A stretch of DNA of 64,000 nt from Ww85 sp963745765 (GCA_963745765.1 CAVUYQ010000031.1:96289-160288); one strand, 5' to 3'; shown: positions 36,245-46,543, counted from the stretch's first letter. Notes: generated by a model from the letters alone, not told the origin. Made by a program: numbers and translations.

Positions 36245-38080
36245 ATGAAACGAATAACTTTTTTAATTACTGCTTTCTGCAGCCTGCTGCTGTTCGGAAG
36301 CCTGAGCCTGCAGGCTCAGACGCTCACCGTAAGCAATGGTTCAGGTGCGCCTGACGGTACGGTTATGCTGACGCTTTCCGTTAGCGATAACGCGGATGGT
36401 ATTGCCGGTGCAGCCTTTACCATTACCTACGATTCTGATCTGACGCTGGACAGCATTACCAGTCCAGGCACACCGTTTTTTGATACCTTTACAACCATGG
36501 GCATCGAGCCGGCCACCGTTACCGTGGGATCGGATACCTACAGCCAGGCAGTAGTGGTCAATGGCGCCGCGGTTGCCGCAGCGAACGCTGAAAACAAGAC
36601 GGGCGACCACGTTCTTTTTGAACTGAATTTCACCGTCAACAGCGACGCGACTAGCCGGTGCCAAAGCGGTAGGCATTCAAGCGACCGTCATAGAAAATGC
36701 AGCCGCCGGCTACACCACCCCGACAGCCATTCCGATGCTTGTCGGCATTCTCTCCGGAACGCCGGATACGTACCCGGAACGCACTGTTTCGGTCGTTGCC
36801 GGGGCAATCACCGTCTCGGATATCGTTGACACTGATCATGATGGCATTGACGATCAGTGGGAGATAGACCATTTTGGCAATCTCACAACAGCCAACGCCA
36901 CCAGTGACTTTGACAATGATGGATATACAGACAAGGTCGAGTACGAGAATTCGCTGACAGATCCCAGCTATGATCCAAAAGTTATTAATGCACCAGGTGG
37001 TCCCGGGTATGTAAATAATCTGCCAGACAGTCTCATTCTCGGATTTCCTGGTTATGGTATGTATACCTATAATACCATATCAGGCTTTTCTCGTATTAAT
37101 CCGACTGAGCCCACTCAAACGGTAGCCGCCGACATTGACAATGACGGCATCGATGAGGTTGTATCGTATTTTCCTGGTTATGGCATCTATTTCTTTGACA
37201 ATGGAAGCTGGAGTGGCCCTATTACCACTAGTGCCCCCGAAGCTATGATCAAGTTCGGCAATGGAATTGCCATAGATTTCGGGACTCATACGGGCTGTAC
37301 ACCTTCAACACAGCCGATGGCTTCACTCATATAAACACTTTATCTCCAGGACTCATGACTGAGGCTGATATTGATTCAGACGGAATTATGGAACTAATCG
37401 TCCATTTTCCGGGTTATGGCATCTATTTCTTTGACAATGGAAGCTGGAGCGGCCGTATTCAACTAGTGCTCCCCAGAAGCTATGATCAAGTTCGGCAATG
37501 GAATTGCCATAGATTTCGGGACCGCATACGGGCTGTACACCTTCAACACAGCTGATGGCTTCACTCATATAAACACTTTATCTCCAGGAATCATGACTGA
37601 GGCTGATATTGATTCAGACGGAATTATGGAACTAATCGTCCATTTTCCGGGTTATGGCATCTATTTCTTTGACAATGGAAGCTGGAGCGGCCGTATTACC
37701 ACCAGTGCTCCCCGAAGCTATGATCAAGTTCGGCAATGGAATTGCCATAGATTTCGGGACCGCATACGGACTGTACACCTTCAACACAGCCGATGGCTTC
37801 ACTCATATAAACACTTCATCTCCAGGACTCATGACAGAGGCTGATATTGATTCAGACGGAATTATGGAACTATTCGTCCATTTTTCCGGTTATGGTATAT
37901 ATATCCTGTGACGATGGCGCGTGGAGTGACCGAATTTCCACAGGCCCCCGTGACATGATGGTTCCTATTAATATGATTGGACGCGCCATAAATGAGACAG
38001 ATTGGCGAAAGACAATTGGTTTCATTTGCTCAATAATGTGGATTACATCAATAAAGTCAGTCTGCGGGATCAAAGCTTGA
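36245..38080 (+). pseudogene. Cohesin-like protein with tandem propeller-type repeats (several frameshifts)
   Basis: A signal peptide is followed by a cohesin-like domain (VMLTLSVSDNADGIAGAAFT, ITYDSDLTLDSI), then a shift near 36645-36660 to GIQATVIENAAAGYTT. A calcium-binding DTDHDGIDDQWE and DFDNDGYTDKVEYENS (thrombospondin type 3-like) segment precedes repeats of GYGLYTFNTADGFTHIN and GYGIYFFDNGSWSGRI blocks with FG-GAP-like DIDSDGIMELIV. DNA repeat copies start at 37361, 37599 and 37837 (238 bp each, not a multiple of three). A strong terminator follows at 38056. The exact end is uncertain. Confidence 0.65.
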
Positions 38081-38099
38081 TTCCGCAGACTGACTTCTT
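38056..38099 (+). terminator. Rho-independent terminator
   Basis: GTCAGTCTGCGG and its exact complement CCGCAGACTGAC flank a further AT-rich stem (GATCAAAGCTTGATT), followed by TTCTTT. It fits the end of the repeat-rich surface gene. Confidence 0.75.
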
Positions 38100-38125
38100 T
38101 ATCGGAACTTTAGCCCCAAATGAAA

Positions 38126-38150
38126 TACCCCGCCGCAAGCGGACGGGGTA
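38126..38150. repeat. Short GC-rich hairpin
   Basis: TACCCCG-CCGCAAGCGG-ACGGGGTA forms a tight stem-loop with an internal CCGC/GCGG pair. Similar hairpins occur as dispersed repeats in many bacteria; no second copy was seen in this window. Confidence 0.5.
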
Positions 38151-38206
38151 TCAAAATTATTTTACACCCTATGGGGTGGGGTTTTATAGCCGAGCTACGC
38201 AGTAAA

Positions 38207-38656
38207 TCCAACCAGTAAACACGGTTGCTCTATGCACTGATCCAAAGAGCTTCAATTCTATCAAGCCAACTGTGCGCAAGTTGCGAATCGATGTAAAAAA
38301 TACCTTACCCTGGCTGTTTACCGCAACACTCCATCATACAATATGTGATGGTTTTCTTGTAGACATGAAGTCTGATATCTTGCATAGTTTAATATTACTG
38401 TTGGGTCTGTTTTTAACGCGAAATATTTCTGTCTCATACCCGTTATGAGCAATTCATCGTAAGGATATTGTATTTTTCTACTTATACAGACTACCTTGCA
38501 AAATCAGGATTTTGCTTCCAAAGTAAGGCGCGTGTGAAAATTTTACTGCAGGCATATGTTTGATATTCCGAGGATAAAATATTCGCACGCAATGCAGAGT
38601 TTGGACAAAAAGATAATTTCTCAAGGTAGCCTACATATAATCTGTTGTGAAATAGA
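38207..38656. other. Intergenic region, AT-rich, with one dispersed repeat
   Basis: No gene is recognised. The right third is repeat family B copy 3. The region marks a visible change from GC-rich to AT-rich sequence at the start of the polysaccharide genes. Confidence 0.5.
38491..38629. repeat. Dispersed palindromic repeat family B, copy 3
   Basis: CTACCTTG at 38491 pairs with CAAGGTAG at the other end. The core is CTGCAGGCATATGTTTGATA then TTCCGAGGATAAAATATTCG. Ends directly before the acetyltransferase gene. Confidence 0.78.
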
Positions 38657-39205
38657 GTGAAAACTTATCTCTCAAAATATGACAATTCTTGGTATCATCC
38701 AGGCGGTGGACCTATAAAAAGATTCTTTTGGTATTATGTTAATCATTTGATTTTCACCCATGGATTAATACCTGTATCAGGATTAAAGGTGGCTCTTCTA
38801 AGGATGTTTGGGGCAACTATAGGGAAAGGAGTCAACATCAAACCCGCTGTTAATATCAAATATCCCTGGAATTTGAAAATTGGGGATCACACATGGATCG
38901 GGGAAAATGTGTGGATTGATAATTTGGCAAAAATTCAGATAGGATCCAATGTTTCATTATCTCAAGGGGCTATGTTGCTCACAGGGAACCATAATTATAG
39001 TAAAAGTACCTTCGATTTGATGGTAGACGAAATATTGTTGGAAGATGGCGTCTGGATTTGCGCAAAAGCTGTTGTCTGCCCCGGAGTAACCTGTCATGAA
39101 CATAGTATCTTATCCGTAAATTCCATTGCAACGAGCAGTCTGGAACCTTTTGGTGTTTACCGGGGAAACCCGGCTACAAAATATAAAAATAGAGCTATTG
39201 ACTAA
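38657..39205 (+). CDS. WcaF-like hexapeptide acetyltransferase
   Basis: 182 residues from a GTG. The left-handed beta-helix is visible as hexapeptide repeats (IGKGVNIKPAVNI, IGDHTWIGENVWID, IGSNVSLSQGAML) with the catalytic histidine region LTGNHNYSK and GVYRGNPATKYKNR at the end. It resembles putative colanic acid acetyltransferases and should O-acetylate a sugar in exopolysaccharide assembly. It opens an AT-rich glycan gene cluster. Confidence 0.85.
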   Translation: MKTYLSKYDNSWYHPGGGPIKRFFWYYVNHLIFTHGLIPVSGLKVALLRMFGATIGKGVNIKPAVNIKYPWNLKIGDHTWIGENVWIDNLAKIQIGSNVSLSQGAMLLTGNHNYSKSTFDLMVDEILLEDGVWICAKAVVCPGVTCHEHSILSVNSIATSSLEPFGVYRGNPATKYKNRAID

Positions 39206-39268
39206 CTCCTTCTGAACAGTAGGCTTCAATTTCCATTATTCAGAAATTCCTGAATATCTTTAAACCAG

Positions 39269-40022
39269 ATGAAAATCAGCATCATTACCGTTTGCTATAA
39301 CAGCGCAAATTATATTGAAGATGCCATCCTTTCGATAGCCTCTCAGAACTATGAAAATATTGAATATATTGTAGTTGATGGTGCCTCGTCGGACGGCACA
39401 CAGGAAATTCTGAACAAACACAGGGATAAAATCTCCACCTGCGATCAGCGAACCGGACGGGGGTATCTATGATGCCATGAATAAAGGTATCAGTTTGGCC
39501 ACAGGAGAGGTGATTGGCATTTTAAATTCCGATGACTTTTATTATAATAACAATATCATACCAACCGTTGTAACAACATTCAAAAACCATGAAATAGATG
39601 CTGTGTTCGGGGATCTCATTTTTGTGGATCCCCAAAATCTCAATCGGACAGTACGCACTTATTCATCGGCAAAATGGCATCCTGACAGATTTGCAAGAGG
39701 ATTTATGCCGGCCCATCCTACATTTTTTGTGCGGAAAAAATTTTACGAGAAGCATGGTCTTTTTGAAACAGATTACGAAATTGGCGCTGACTATGAAATG
39801 ATGATCAGGCTCCTTTATGTCAATCGGCTTAGGTACAGATATCTACCACTAACGATGGTTAAAATGAGGAGAGGTGGTATCAGTTCTAATGGTATCAAAA
39901 GTAATTTCGTTTTGAATAGAGAAATAATTCGAGCTTGCAGAAAACATGGCATTAAAACCAATGCTCTAAAAATTTACCTGAAATACTTCAATAAAGTATT
40001 TGAACTATTTAACCATAAATGA
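39269..40022 (+). CDS. Family 2 glycosyltransferase (frameshifted)
   Basis: The N-terminus MKISIITVCYNSANYIEDAI and VVDGASSDGT is GT2 (GT-A fold). After a one-base shift near 39437-39447 the frame continues ISEPDGGIYDAMNKGI and then the DxD-type NSDDFYY, and FMPAHPTFFVRKKFYEKHG and GADYEMMIRL (acceptor region). The joined protein is about 250 residues and belongs to the WcaA/WcaE-like group that transfers sugars to a lipid-linked oligosaccharide. It overlaps the epimerase gene by 4 bases (ATGA). Confidence 0.85.
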
Positions 40023-40990
40023 AAAACATTCTGATTACAGGGGTTTCTGGGTTTTTAGGTAAAAATTTAACTGAATATTTTCATGGGAATACGCAATTTA
40101 AAATTTTTGGGTATTCTAGGAATATTGATCATGCAAGAGCAGCAATCAGGGACAATAGCGTACAGTTTTTGCCTGAAATATCAAATGATATTCTGAATAA
40201 CAATGACATAGACACTATTATTCATCTTGCGGGAATAGTACATGATTTGTCAGGCAAATATAATGAAAATGATTACAAATCCGTGAATTTTGAAAAGACT
40301 AAAAAACTTTATGATCATTTTCTAGTCTCTGGCTCGAGGACATTTATTTTCCTAAGCTCAATAAAAGCTGTTGCTGACCATGCCGACCTAATGATTGATG
40401 AAGACTATGTACCGTCACCTTCATCAGCTTATGGAAAATCAAAACTTCAGGCTGAAAAACACCTGCAGAAACACCAGATCCCCGATAAATATTTATATAT
40501 TTTAAGACCTTGTATGATTCACGGCCCTGGAAACAAGGGAAATTTGAATATGCTTTACAAATTCGTTAAAAAAGGGATTCCTTATCCACTTGGATCATTT
40601 GACAATAAAAGGTCTTTCCTGTCCGTTGCTAATTTTTGTTTTATTGTTGAAAAAATTCTGCATGGTGAATTGCAACAAGGCACCTATCACCTTGCTGATG
40701 ACCCAGCGCTTTCAACCAATGAACTGGTGCAATTGATAGGTCAAGGAATAGGGAAAAAAGCACCTATCTGGAATGTCCCAAGGATGCTGATTTTTGTGAT
40801 ATCATCTGTCGGGTCCTTAGTGGGAGCGCCAATCAATAGGAATACTATTAGAAAGCTGACCGAAAGTATGGTTGTTTCAAACAAAAAGCTTTTACTAAAT
40901 TTGGGACAACAGCTACCTGTTTCTTCAAAACAAGGATTATTAAAAACTATAAAATCATTGCTGATAGAGACGGGTGAACAAGCACGCTGA
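40019..40990 (+). CDS. NAD-dependent epimerase/dehydratase (extended SDR)
   Basis: 323 residues with ITGVSGFLGKNL (GxxGxxG), IIHLAGIVHD, the catalytic Ser in FLSSIKA and YGKSK. The C-terminal part (LADDPALSTNELVQLIGQGIG) is the substrate-binding half. It resembles UDP-sugar 4-epimerases of the WbpV/WbpK or GnE type used for N-acetylhexosamine precursors. Translationally coupled to the GT2 gene. The exact sugar is not clear. Confidence 0.85.
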   Translation: MKNILITGVSGFLGKNLTEYFHGNTQFKIFGYSRNIDHARAAIRDNSVQFLPEISNDILNNNDIDTIIHLAGIVHDLSGKYNENDYKSVNFEKTKKLYDHFLVSGSRTFIFLSSIKAVADHADLMIDEDYVPSPSSAYGKSKLQAEKHLQKHQIPDKYLYILRPCMIHGPGNKGNLNMLYKFVKKGIPYPLGSFDNKRSFLSVANFCFIVEKILHGELQQGTYHLADDPALSTNELVQLIGQGIGKKAPIWNVPRMLIFVISSVGSLVGAPINRNTIRKLTESMVVSNKKLLLNLGQQLPVSSKQGLLKTIKSLLIETGEQAR

Positions 40991-41051
40991 ACTTTGCCGC
41001 CCCCGTAAATTTTGTCTGTAAAAAAATGTCTCGTAGTGTCGCAACGCAGAT

Positions 41052-41864
41052 TTATAGATATCTTGAAAAGATTTTAAACGACTTTCGTTGAATTACATAT
41101 AATTTTTTTGAAGGAATCTTGCTCACACTTGTACTTTCATTATGATAAACAACTATATCAGGATCATACAGTATTTTGCCTTCTGCAGCTAACACCTGAC
41201 CAGCGAACAGCGCTTCTTCCCCCCAAAGGAACACCCTGTCATCAAGTCTGGTATAGCTATCAAAAAAATGTTTTGTTAGAACATAGCAGGCTCCTATTCC
41301 CATATAGATATTTAACTGCTTATTACATATATTTAATTTATTGCTATATCGTGTCAGCTTAAGCCTTTTAATTAGCCAGTATATGATCTGCCCCAGGTAA
41401 TAATTCGTATAATAGATTTTATAACAAAATTTACGGAACGCAGAAATCCTGTTAATACAAAGAGGATTTTGATGAAATCCATTTCGGGTTATAATATTTG
41501 GAGCAATAGCCAGTGTTTTATGATCATACTCAATCTTCTCAAGATGTACGAGAAACATGTTATCGAATTCTAGGTCATTATTTCCCACTATAAAAATTCT
41601 GTTTTGTTTTTCCTTGACTGAATCAAGTCCCACATTGAGGGCACCAAAGTAGCCGACATTGTATTGATTTCTAATCAAACTTATGTCAACATCACCTTTG
41701 ACGGCGGTCTCGATTAGTTTGAAGTCAGATAGAGAAGAATTGTTATCAACAATTATAATTTCTATCGATCCCCTATCAAATAAAAGTTTCCTGATGCTTT
41801 CTATATACTTTAACGTATACGTGGCATTATTATAATTTACTGCTATGAAGATATATTTTATCAT
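41052..41864 (-). CDS. Family 2 glycosyltransferase
   Basis: 270 residues. FIAVNYNNATYTLKYIESI, IIIVDNNSSLSD and VGYFGALNVGLDSV match GT2 rhamnosyltransferase-like enzymes (WbbL type); NNDLEFD is the DxD equivalent and FLWGEEALFAGQVLAAEGKI the acceptor-side motif. It faces the epimerase gene and is on the same strand as the polymerase, with a repeat copy between them. Intact in sequence. Confidence 0.85.
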   Translation of the reverse strand: MIKYIFIAVNYNNATYTLKYIESIRKLLFDRGSIEIIIVDNNSSLSDFKLIETAVKGDVDISLIRNQYNVGYFGALNVGLDSVKEKQNRIFIVGNNDLEFDNMFLVHLEKIEYDHKTLAIAPNIITRNGFHQNPLCINRISAFRKFCYKIYYTNYYLGQIIYWLIKRLKLTRYSNKLNICNKQLNIYMGIGACYVLTKHFFDSYTRLDDRVFLWGEEALFAGQVLAAEGKILYDPDIVVYHNESTSVSKIPSKKLYVIQRKSFKIFSRYL

Positions 41865-41935
41865 TATTATTTCAGTTCGACGTAAAGAGTGATGCGTAAG
41901 AAAGTTAGTTGGCTGTTTGTTATATGAATAATGGG

Positions 41936-42070
41936 TACCTTGAATAATCAGGTTTTTCGTTCGAGATCAAGGCATACGAGAAATTTTACCGCAGGCATAT
42001 GGTTAATATTCCGAGGATAAAATTTCGAGCATAACGCAGAGATCGGACGAAAAGGCGATTTTGCAAGGTG
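41936..42070. repeat. Dispersed palindromic repeat family B, copy 4
   Basis: ACCTTGAATAATCAGG and GATTTTGCAAGGT form the imperfect ends; the core is ACCGCAGGCATATGGTTAAT then ATTCCGAGGATAAAATTTCG. Nearly identical to copy 2 in its first half. Confidence 0.8.
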
Positions 42071-42161
42071 GCCTAATAGTGCAGATGCAACGAGGCTACG
42101 GGGGTAAAATGGCAATCCACCAGTATTTTTTTTAATATACTGCTTTGAGCAAATCACCGTT

Positions 42162-43525
42162 TTACTGCCACCGGCCTTGCCTGTAGGTACTTACCTGCAA
42201 TATTGAGTCGACCGCTATAAATAGCAGAACAAATAACAAAGTCATTGATGACGCCAGGTAAGGGTTCGCCCAACTTGTTATCATTAATGCGCCAACAGAA
42301 CACCCCATGGCCAATAGCAACTTACCTTCATTTGTACCGATCACTTCTGGATTCTGCTTCATTCTTTTATGGGTTCTCACCAGAACCCATAGTAAAGGTG
42401 CAATGATAAAGCCGAAACCGATAAGCCCAACACGGTAGAGAATCATTGGATACTGTACTTCAAAAGCAAGTCCGGATTCGTCACGCGTATAGTTGTAAAT
42501 GTGGGCTCCCAACACCTTGACCCAAAAGTAGGCTCTTCAAGCCAGGCTTTTAACATTATCTCCGTCTGCTCAATGCGGACCGGATCCACCATCTCCCTAA
42601 ATTCAAGCCCCCTGATATCCCACTTACCTAATGCGATGGGAATATAATCTATAGTGGCGATGTAACCTAATGATATCAATGTGATAACAACAATCATCAA
42701 ATTGAAAGTTCGGAGAATCCGTGACCCCTTGGACCCGGATATCATTATGCTCAACATCACAAATATAATAAACATTGAAACAATTGGACCGCGTAGGAAA
42801 TTAACGACAAACGGTGCAATGGATATAAATAGAAGTAATACACCTCCTAACCGCGCTAAAGCCTTCACTTTTGAATCTATTGTGTAGCTGATACCTAAAA
42901 AGACACCAATCATACAAAGAATTACAGGAGTTAAGGCTGCTCGTCCAGTTTGCAGGATCGCTGTCATCATAGAGGCATCCATAACGCCAAAATTAAAAAT
43001 CCAATTATTAAGCAGGATGATTTTAAACCTTTCAGGGGCAACAGAGAGAGAAAACAACAAGAGAGATAAATTAACAATAGTACAAGCAAGCCAACCCAAA
43101 ATAAAACTAAAGTGTCGATGCAGCAAATCCCGGAGTGGAAAATAAACCATGATTATTAAAAACCGTTGTACATCTGCAACTGCACCGGAAAAAGCATTGC
43201 CCCGGATGATCACCGAGTACATAAGTAGCATACTGGGAAATATTGTCCCATAAAAGACTATCAAAGAATCTCTTGTATGACGGTTAATATTATAAATGAC
43301 ATTAGGTTTTGCGAACACATAAATGAATAAAACAATAAATAAGAGTGCAGCGCGCCCTGAAATGGGCCCGACACTAAACCATGCGCCGCCGACGCCAAAA
43401 AACATTTCATTAAGCCAGGTCAATGTAAGAGCATGCATTACATTTTTTAAAAACATAAACGAAACAATAAAGGGAATGATGACCACACCGACCAGGCTAA
43501 CAAGTTGATCGTTCGGAAATATCAT
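42162..43525 (-). CDS. O-antigen polymerase/ligase-like membrane protein (frameshifted)
   Basis: The joined product of about 454 residues has 10 or more hydrophobic segments, a long central loop (YIPIALGKWDIRGLEFREMV) and a conserved C-terminal region. The two frames meet near 42505-42535. Two surplus G residues in G runs would restore PTFGQGVGAHIYNY, a Wzy/WaaL-type pattern. It should polymerise or ligate surface polysaccharide units. Its start codon at 43525 directly abuts a truncated TRAP gene on the other strand. Confidence 0.75.
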
Positions 43526-44609
43526 AGGGATAAGCGCTAAGCTCTATGCGTCGGCATATAAATTTATGGGAAATACCAAAGGAGGCTTGGCAATTGCTAC
43601 GGTTTCGGCATGTACAGCTTTTGGAGCTGTCTGTGGGTCAAGTGCGGCAACTGCCGCAACTATGGCTACTGTCGGACTTCCTGAAATGAGGAAATTTGGC
43701 TACGCTGATGAACTGGCAGCAGGTTCTGTCGCCTCAGGTGGTGGATTAGGCATGATTATGCCTCCGAGTGTTGTTCTGATAGTTTATGGTATTTTAACGG
43801 AACAATCTATTGGCAAGTTGTTTATGGCCGGTATTCTGCCGGCTTTTCTGGTGACTGTGCTATTTATCATTACCATAATGCTCTGGTGTCATTTTATGCC
43901 CGAACAAGGGCCCAGAGGGGAGTCTTTTACCTGGAAAGAAAAATTAAAGTCGTTGAGCGGGATGGTGGAAACCTTGTCAGTTTTTGCCCTGGTTATGGGA
44001 GGACTTTTCTTTGGCTTGTTTACCCCTACAGAAGCTGCTGCAGTTGGGGTTATGGGTGTATTGTTTGTGTCTGTTCTACGCAGGCAGTTGTCCTGGTCAC
44101 GATTCGTCGATGCCCTGTACGAAACGCTTAAAACCTCCTGTATGGTGATGATGCTTGTCGCAGGTGCAACTGTTTTCGGCAAATTTTTAGCCGTAACAAG
44201 AATACCGTACGATATTGCTACCTGGATTGGTGGCTTTGACCTGCCGCCAATATTAATTCTTGGCATGGTAGTGATGGTGTATTTCATTGGTGGTTGTTTT
44301 ATGGATTCCCTGGCTCTTGTTATGTTGACGGTGCCAATATTCTTCCCTTTGATTCTAGGCCTTGGGTTTGACCCGATCTGGTTCGGAATTATCATCGTGA
44401 TGGTTACAGAGATGGGAGTTATCACTCCTCCGGTTGGGATAAACGTGTATGTGGTTTATGGTGTGGCCAGAGCTCTGCCGGGGGGAGGGATGGCTCTTGA
44501 GTCAATTTTTAAAGGCATTGCACCTTTCATGGCGGCAGTACTTACAGGCACTATCATTCTTGCAATCTTCCCACAAATTATTCTTTTCCTGCCAAATCTT
44601 ATGTACTGA
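43509..44609 (+). pseudogene. dctM: TRAP transporter large permease DctM, N-terminus missing
   Basis: An open frame from 43509 gives KLYASAYKFMGNTKGGLAIA then TVSACTAFGAVCGSSAAT, which is the middle of DctM; the ATG at 43566 is internal. The rest is intact (GGGLGMIMPPSVVLIVYGIL, FTPTEAAAVGVMG, VTEMGVITPPVGINVYVVYG) to the C-terminus. About 80 N-terminal residues are absent compared with the usual 430. The sequence upstream belongs to a polysaccharide polymerase. TRAP systems import organic acids by ion gradient, so this copy is probably non-functional unless the joint is an assembly error. Confidence 0.85.
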
Positions 44610-44852
44610 TACTTAATACTATTCCTAAACATCTTTCCTTCTTAATATCGGATTTTTTTAGATGTTTTGCGGCTTGTTTCTCCAAAAGGGAGGTTGTTTT
44701 GTCGTAAGTGTTTGATTATTATATAAGATATTGCTTTCTTGTAAACCTAAATTATATATTTCAATCCTCTTACTACTAACACCCCACAAGGGGGTACTAA
44801 AAGAGTGAACAGAAAATAATCTGTAAGGCACTAAGAAATTAAGGAGACAATA

Positions 44853-46151
44853 ATGGAAAGGGTGGTGATTGTAAGCGGGGTTCGTACGGCTGTTGGAAGT
44901 TTTGGGGGATCTTTAAAAGATGTACCTGCCATACAGTTGGGAGCGACGGTAATGAAAGAAGTTATGAAGCGCGCAGGCGTCCGTCCTCAAGTCAGTCAGC
45001 TTATGAAGGCAGGGACCCCCGAAAGTCTTAAAGGCCAGAGGAAAATCCCCCTTGAAACGAAGGCGGATGACTGGAATGAGAAGGCCGCACAACTTGCCAT
45101 CGATGAAGTGATTATGGGCAATGTGCTCCAGGCAGGCCAGGGACAAAATCCGGCCCGCCAGGCTATGATCCATGCAGGTATTCCAAAAGAGACTCCAGCC
45201 TTTACCATCAATAAAGTGTGTGGTTCCGGTCTGAAGGCTATAACTCTGGCCGCAACTTCCATTATGGCAGGGCAGGCTGAGGTGGTCATTGCTGGTGGTA
45301 TGGAAAACATGAGCATGGTGCCTATGGCCCTGCCTAAAGCCAGATGGGGACACAGGATGGAAGTGACGGGCAAGGGTGAGGTCACTGATCTCATGGTTTT
45401 TGATGGGCTGTATGAAATTTTCTACGGATATCATATGGGCATTACCGCTGAAAACATTGCCACAAAATACGATATCAGCCGTCAGGAACAAGATGAACTC
45501 AGTGTTGTGAGTCACCAAAGAGCCTGTAACGCTATAGAAAATAATATTTTCAAAGATGAAATTGTTCCGATTACCATTAAAAGCCGAAAAGGTGATATCA
45601 TATTTGACACCGATGAACGGCCAATGGAGACTAGTCTGGAGAAAATGGCCAAGCTCCGTCCAGTCTTCTTAAAGGATGGTTCCGTTACTGCTGGAAATGC
45701 CTCAGGGTTAAATGATGCAGCCGCCGCAGTACTCCTGATGTCCGCCTCTAAGGCAGAAGAGCTCGGTCTTAAACCTATTATTGAAATCAAAGCTTTTTCT
45801 TCTGGTGGGCTTGATCCGGCGTACATGGGGCTTGGCCCGGTACCAGCGATTCGAGCTGCTCTCAACAAAGCCAGCCTGTCGATCGGCGAAATTGATATGA
45901 TTGAGCTTAACGAAGCATTCGCCGCACAAGCTATAGCCTGTATGAGAGAATTGGATATTCCGTTAAACCTTCCCAATCAATTGGGTAGCGGTATTTCACT
46001 TGGCCATCCCATCGGTTGCACCGGTGCTCGCCAAGTGGTCACCGGTATGCATCAGATGCAAAGAGATGGCTTAAATCGAGGACTTTTCAGTATGTGCATT
46101 GGTGGCGGTATGGGAATGGCTATGATCGCTGAGCGAATTGATAATACGTAG
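44853..46151 (+). CDS. Acetyl-CoA acetyltransferase (thiolase)
   Basis: 432 residues with AAGGAG upstream. It has the acylated cysteine in NKVCGSGLKA, the NEAFAAQA motif, the histidine in GHPIGCTGARQVV and the second cysteine in CIGGGMGMAM. Between RAGVRP and DEVIMGNVLQAGQG there are about 40 extra residues (KGQRKIPLETKADDWNEKAA) absent from the standard 393-residue enzyme. It should cleave acetoacetyl-CoA or a related 3-ketoacyl-CoA and could supply the last step of a ring-degradation route. The gene is intact, unlike its neighbours further right. Confidence 0.92.
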   Translation: MERVVIVSGVRTAVGSFGGSLKDVPAIQLGATVMKEVMKRAGVRPQVSQLMKAGTPESLKGQRKIPLETKADDWNEKAAQLAIDEVIMGNVLQAGQGQNPARQAMIHAGIPKETPAFTINKVCGSGLKAITLAATSIMAGQAEVVIAGGMENMSMVPMALPKARWGHRMEVTGKGEVTDLMVFDGLYEIFYGYHMGITAENIATKYDISRQEQDELSVVSHQRACNAIENNIFKDEIVPITIKSRKGDIIFDTDERPMETSLEKMAKLRPVFLKDGSVTAGNASGLNDAAAAVLLMSASKAEELGLKPIIEIKAFSSGGLDPAYMGLGPVPAIRAALNKASLSIGEIDMIELNEAFAAQAIACMRELDIPLNLPNQLGSGISLGHPIGCTGARQVVTGMHQMQRDGLNRGLFSMCIGGGMGMAMIAERIDNT

Positions 46152-46231
46152 TCTGTTCATACTTCTTGTCAGTCACCTTGTGGGCCGTTCGCTCTCACTG
46201 TGGAATTGTCAACTCATCCACTCTATCATCA

Positions 46232-46543
46232 TTATCGGGGTGGTAAACCGTGTACCAAAGTGAGGAACTCCATCCTTGTTCCCGCTCGTCGGAATTCTGA
46301 AATAGCCTGGTAATCAGCATCAGCATACCAGTCTTTGGCGGCCCGATCCGAGGGGAATCGAAAGATAATCATCCGCCCACTACGTGGGGCATGACCTTCC
46401 AAATGAATTGGCTGGTCATCATAGGTAACAAATTCGCCCTGATACTTCTTCAAGAGTGGAAAAAAAGCCTTCTCATATTTTCGATACGTCTCTGCATCTG
46501 TAACTATCAAATTGACAATCATATATACTGGAATATCTTCCAT
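46232..46543 (-). CDS. DUF1330 domain protein
   Basis: 103 residues. The alpha-beta barrel-type pattern YMIVNLIVTDAETYRKYEKA, GRMIIFRFPSDRAAKDWYAD and AISEFRRAGTRMEFLTL is typical of DUF1330, a dimeric ferredoxin-like fold often found with catabolic enzymes. Function is unknown. It lies between the thiolase and the TRAP genes, same strand as the latter. Confidence 0.85.
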   Translation of the reverse strand: MEDIPVYMIVNLIVTDAETYRKYEKAFFPLLKKYQGEFVTYDDQPIHLEGHAPRSGRMIIFRFPSDRAAKDWYADADYQAISEFRRAGTRMEFLTLVHGLPPR

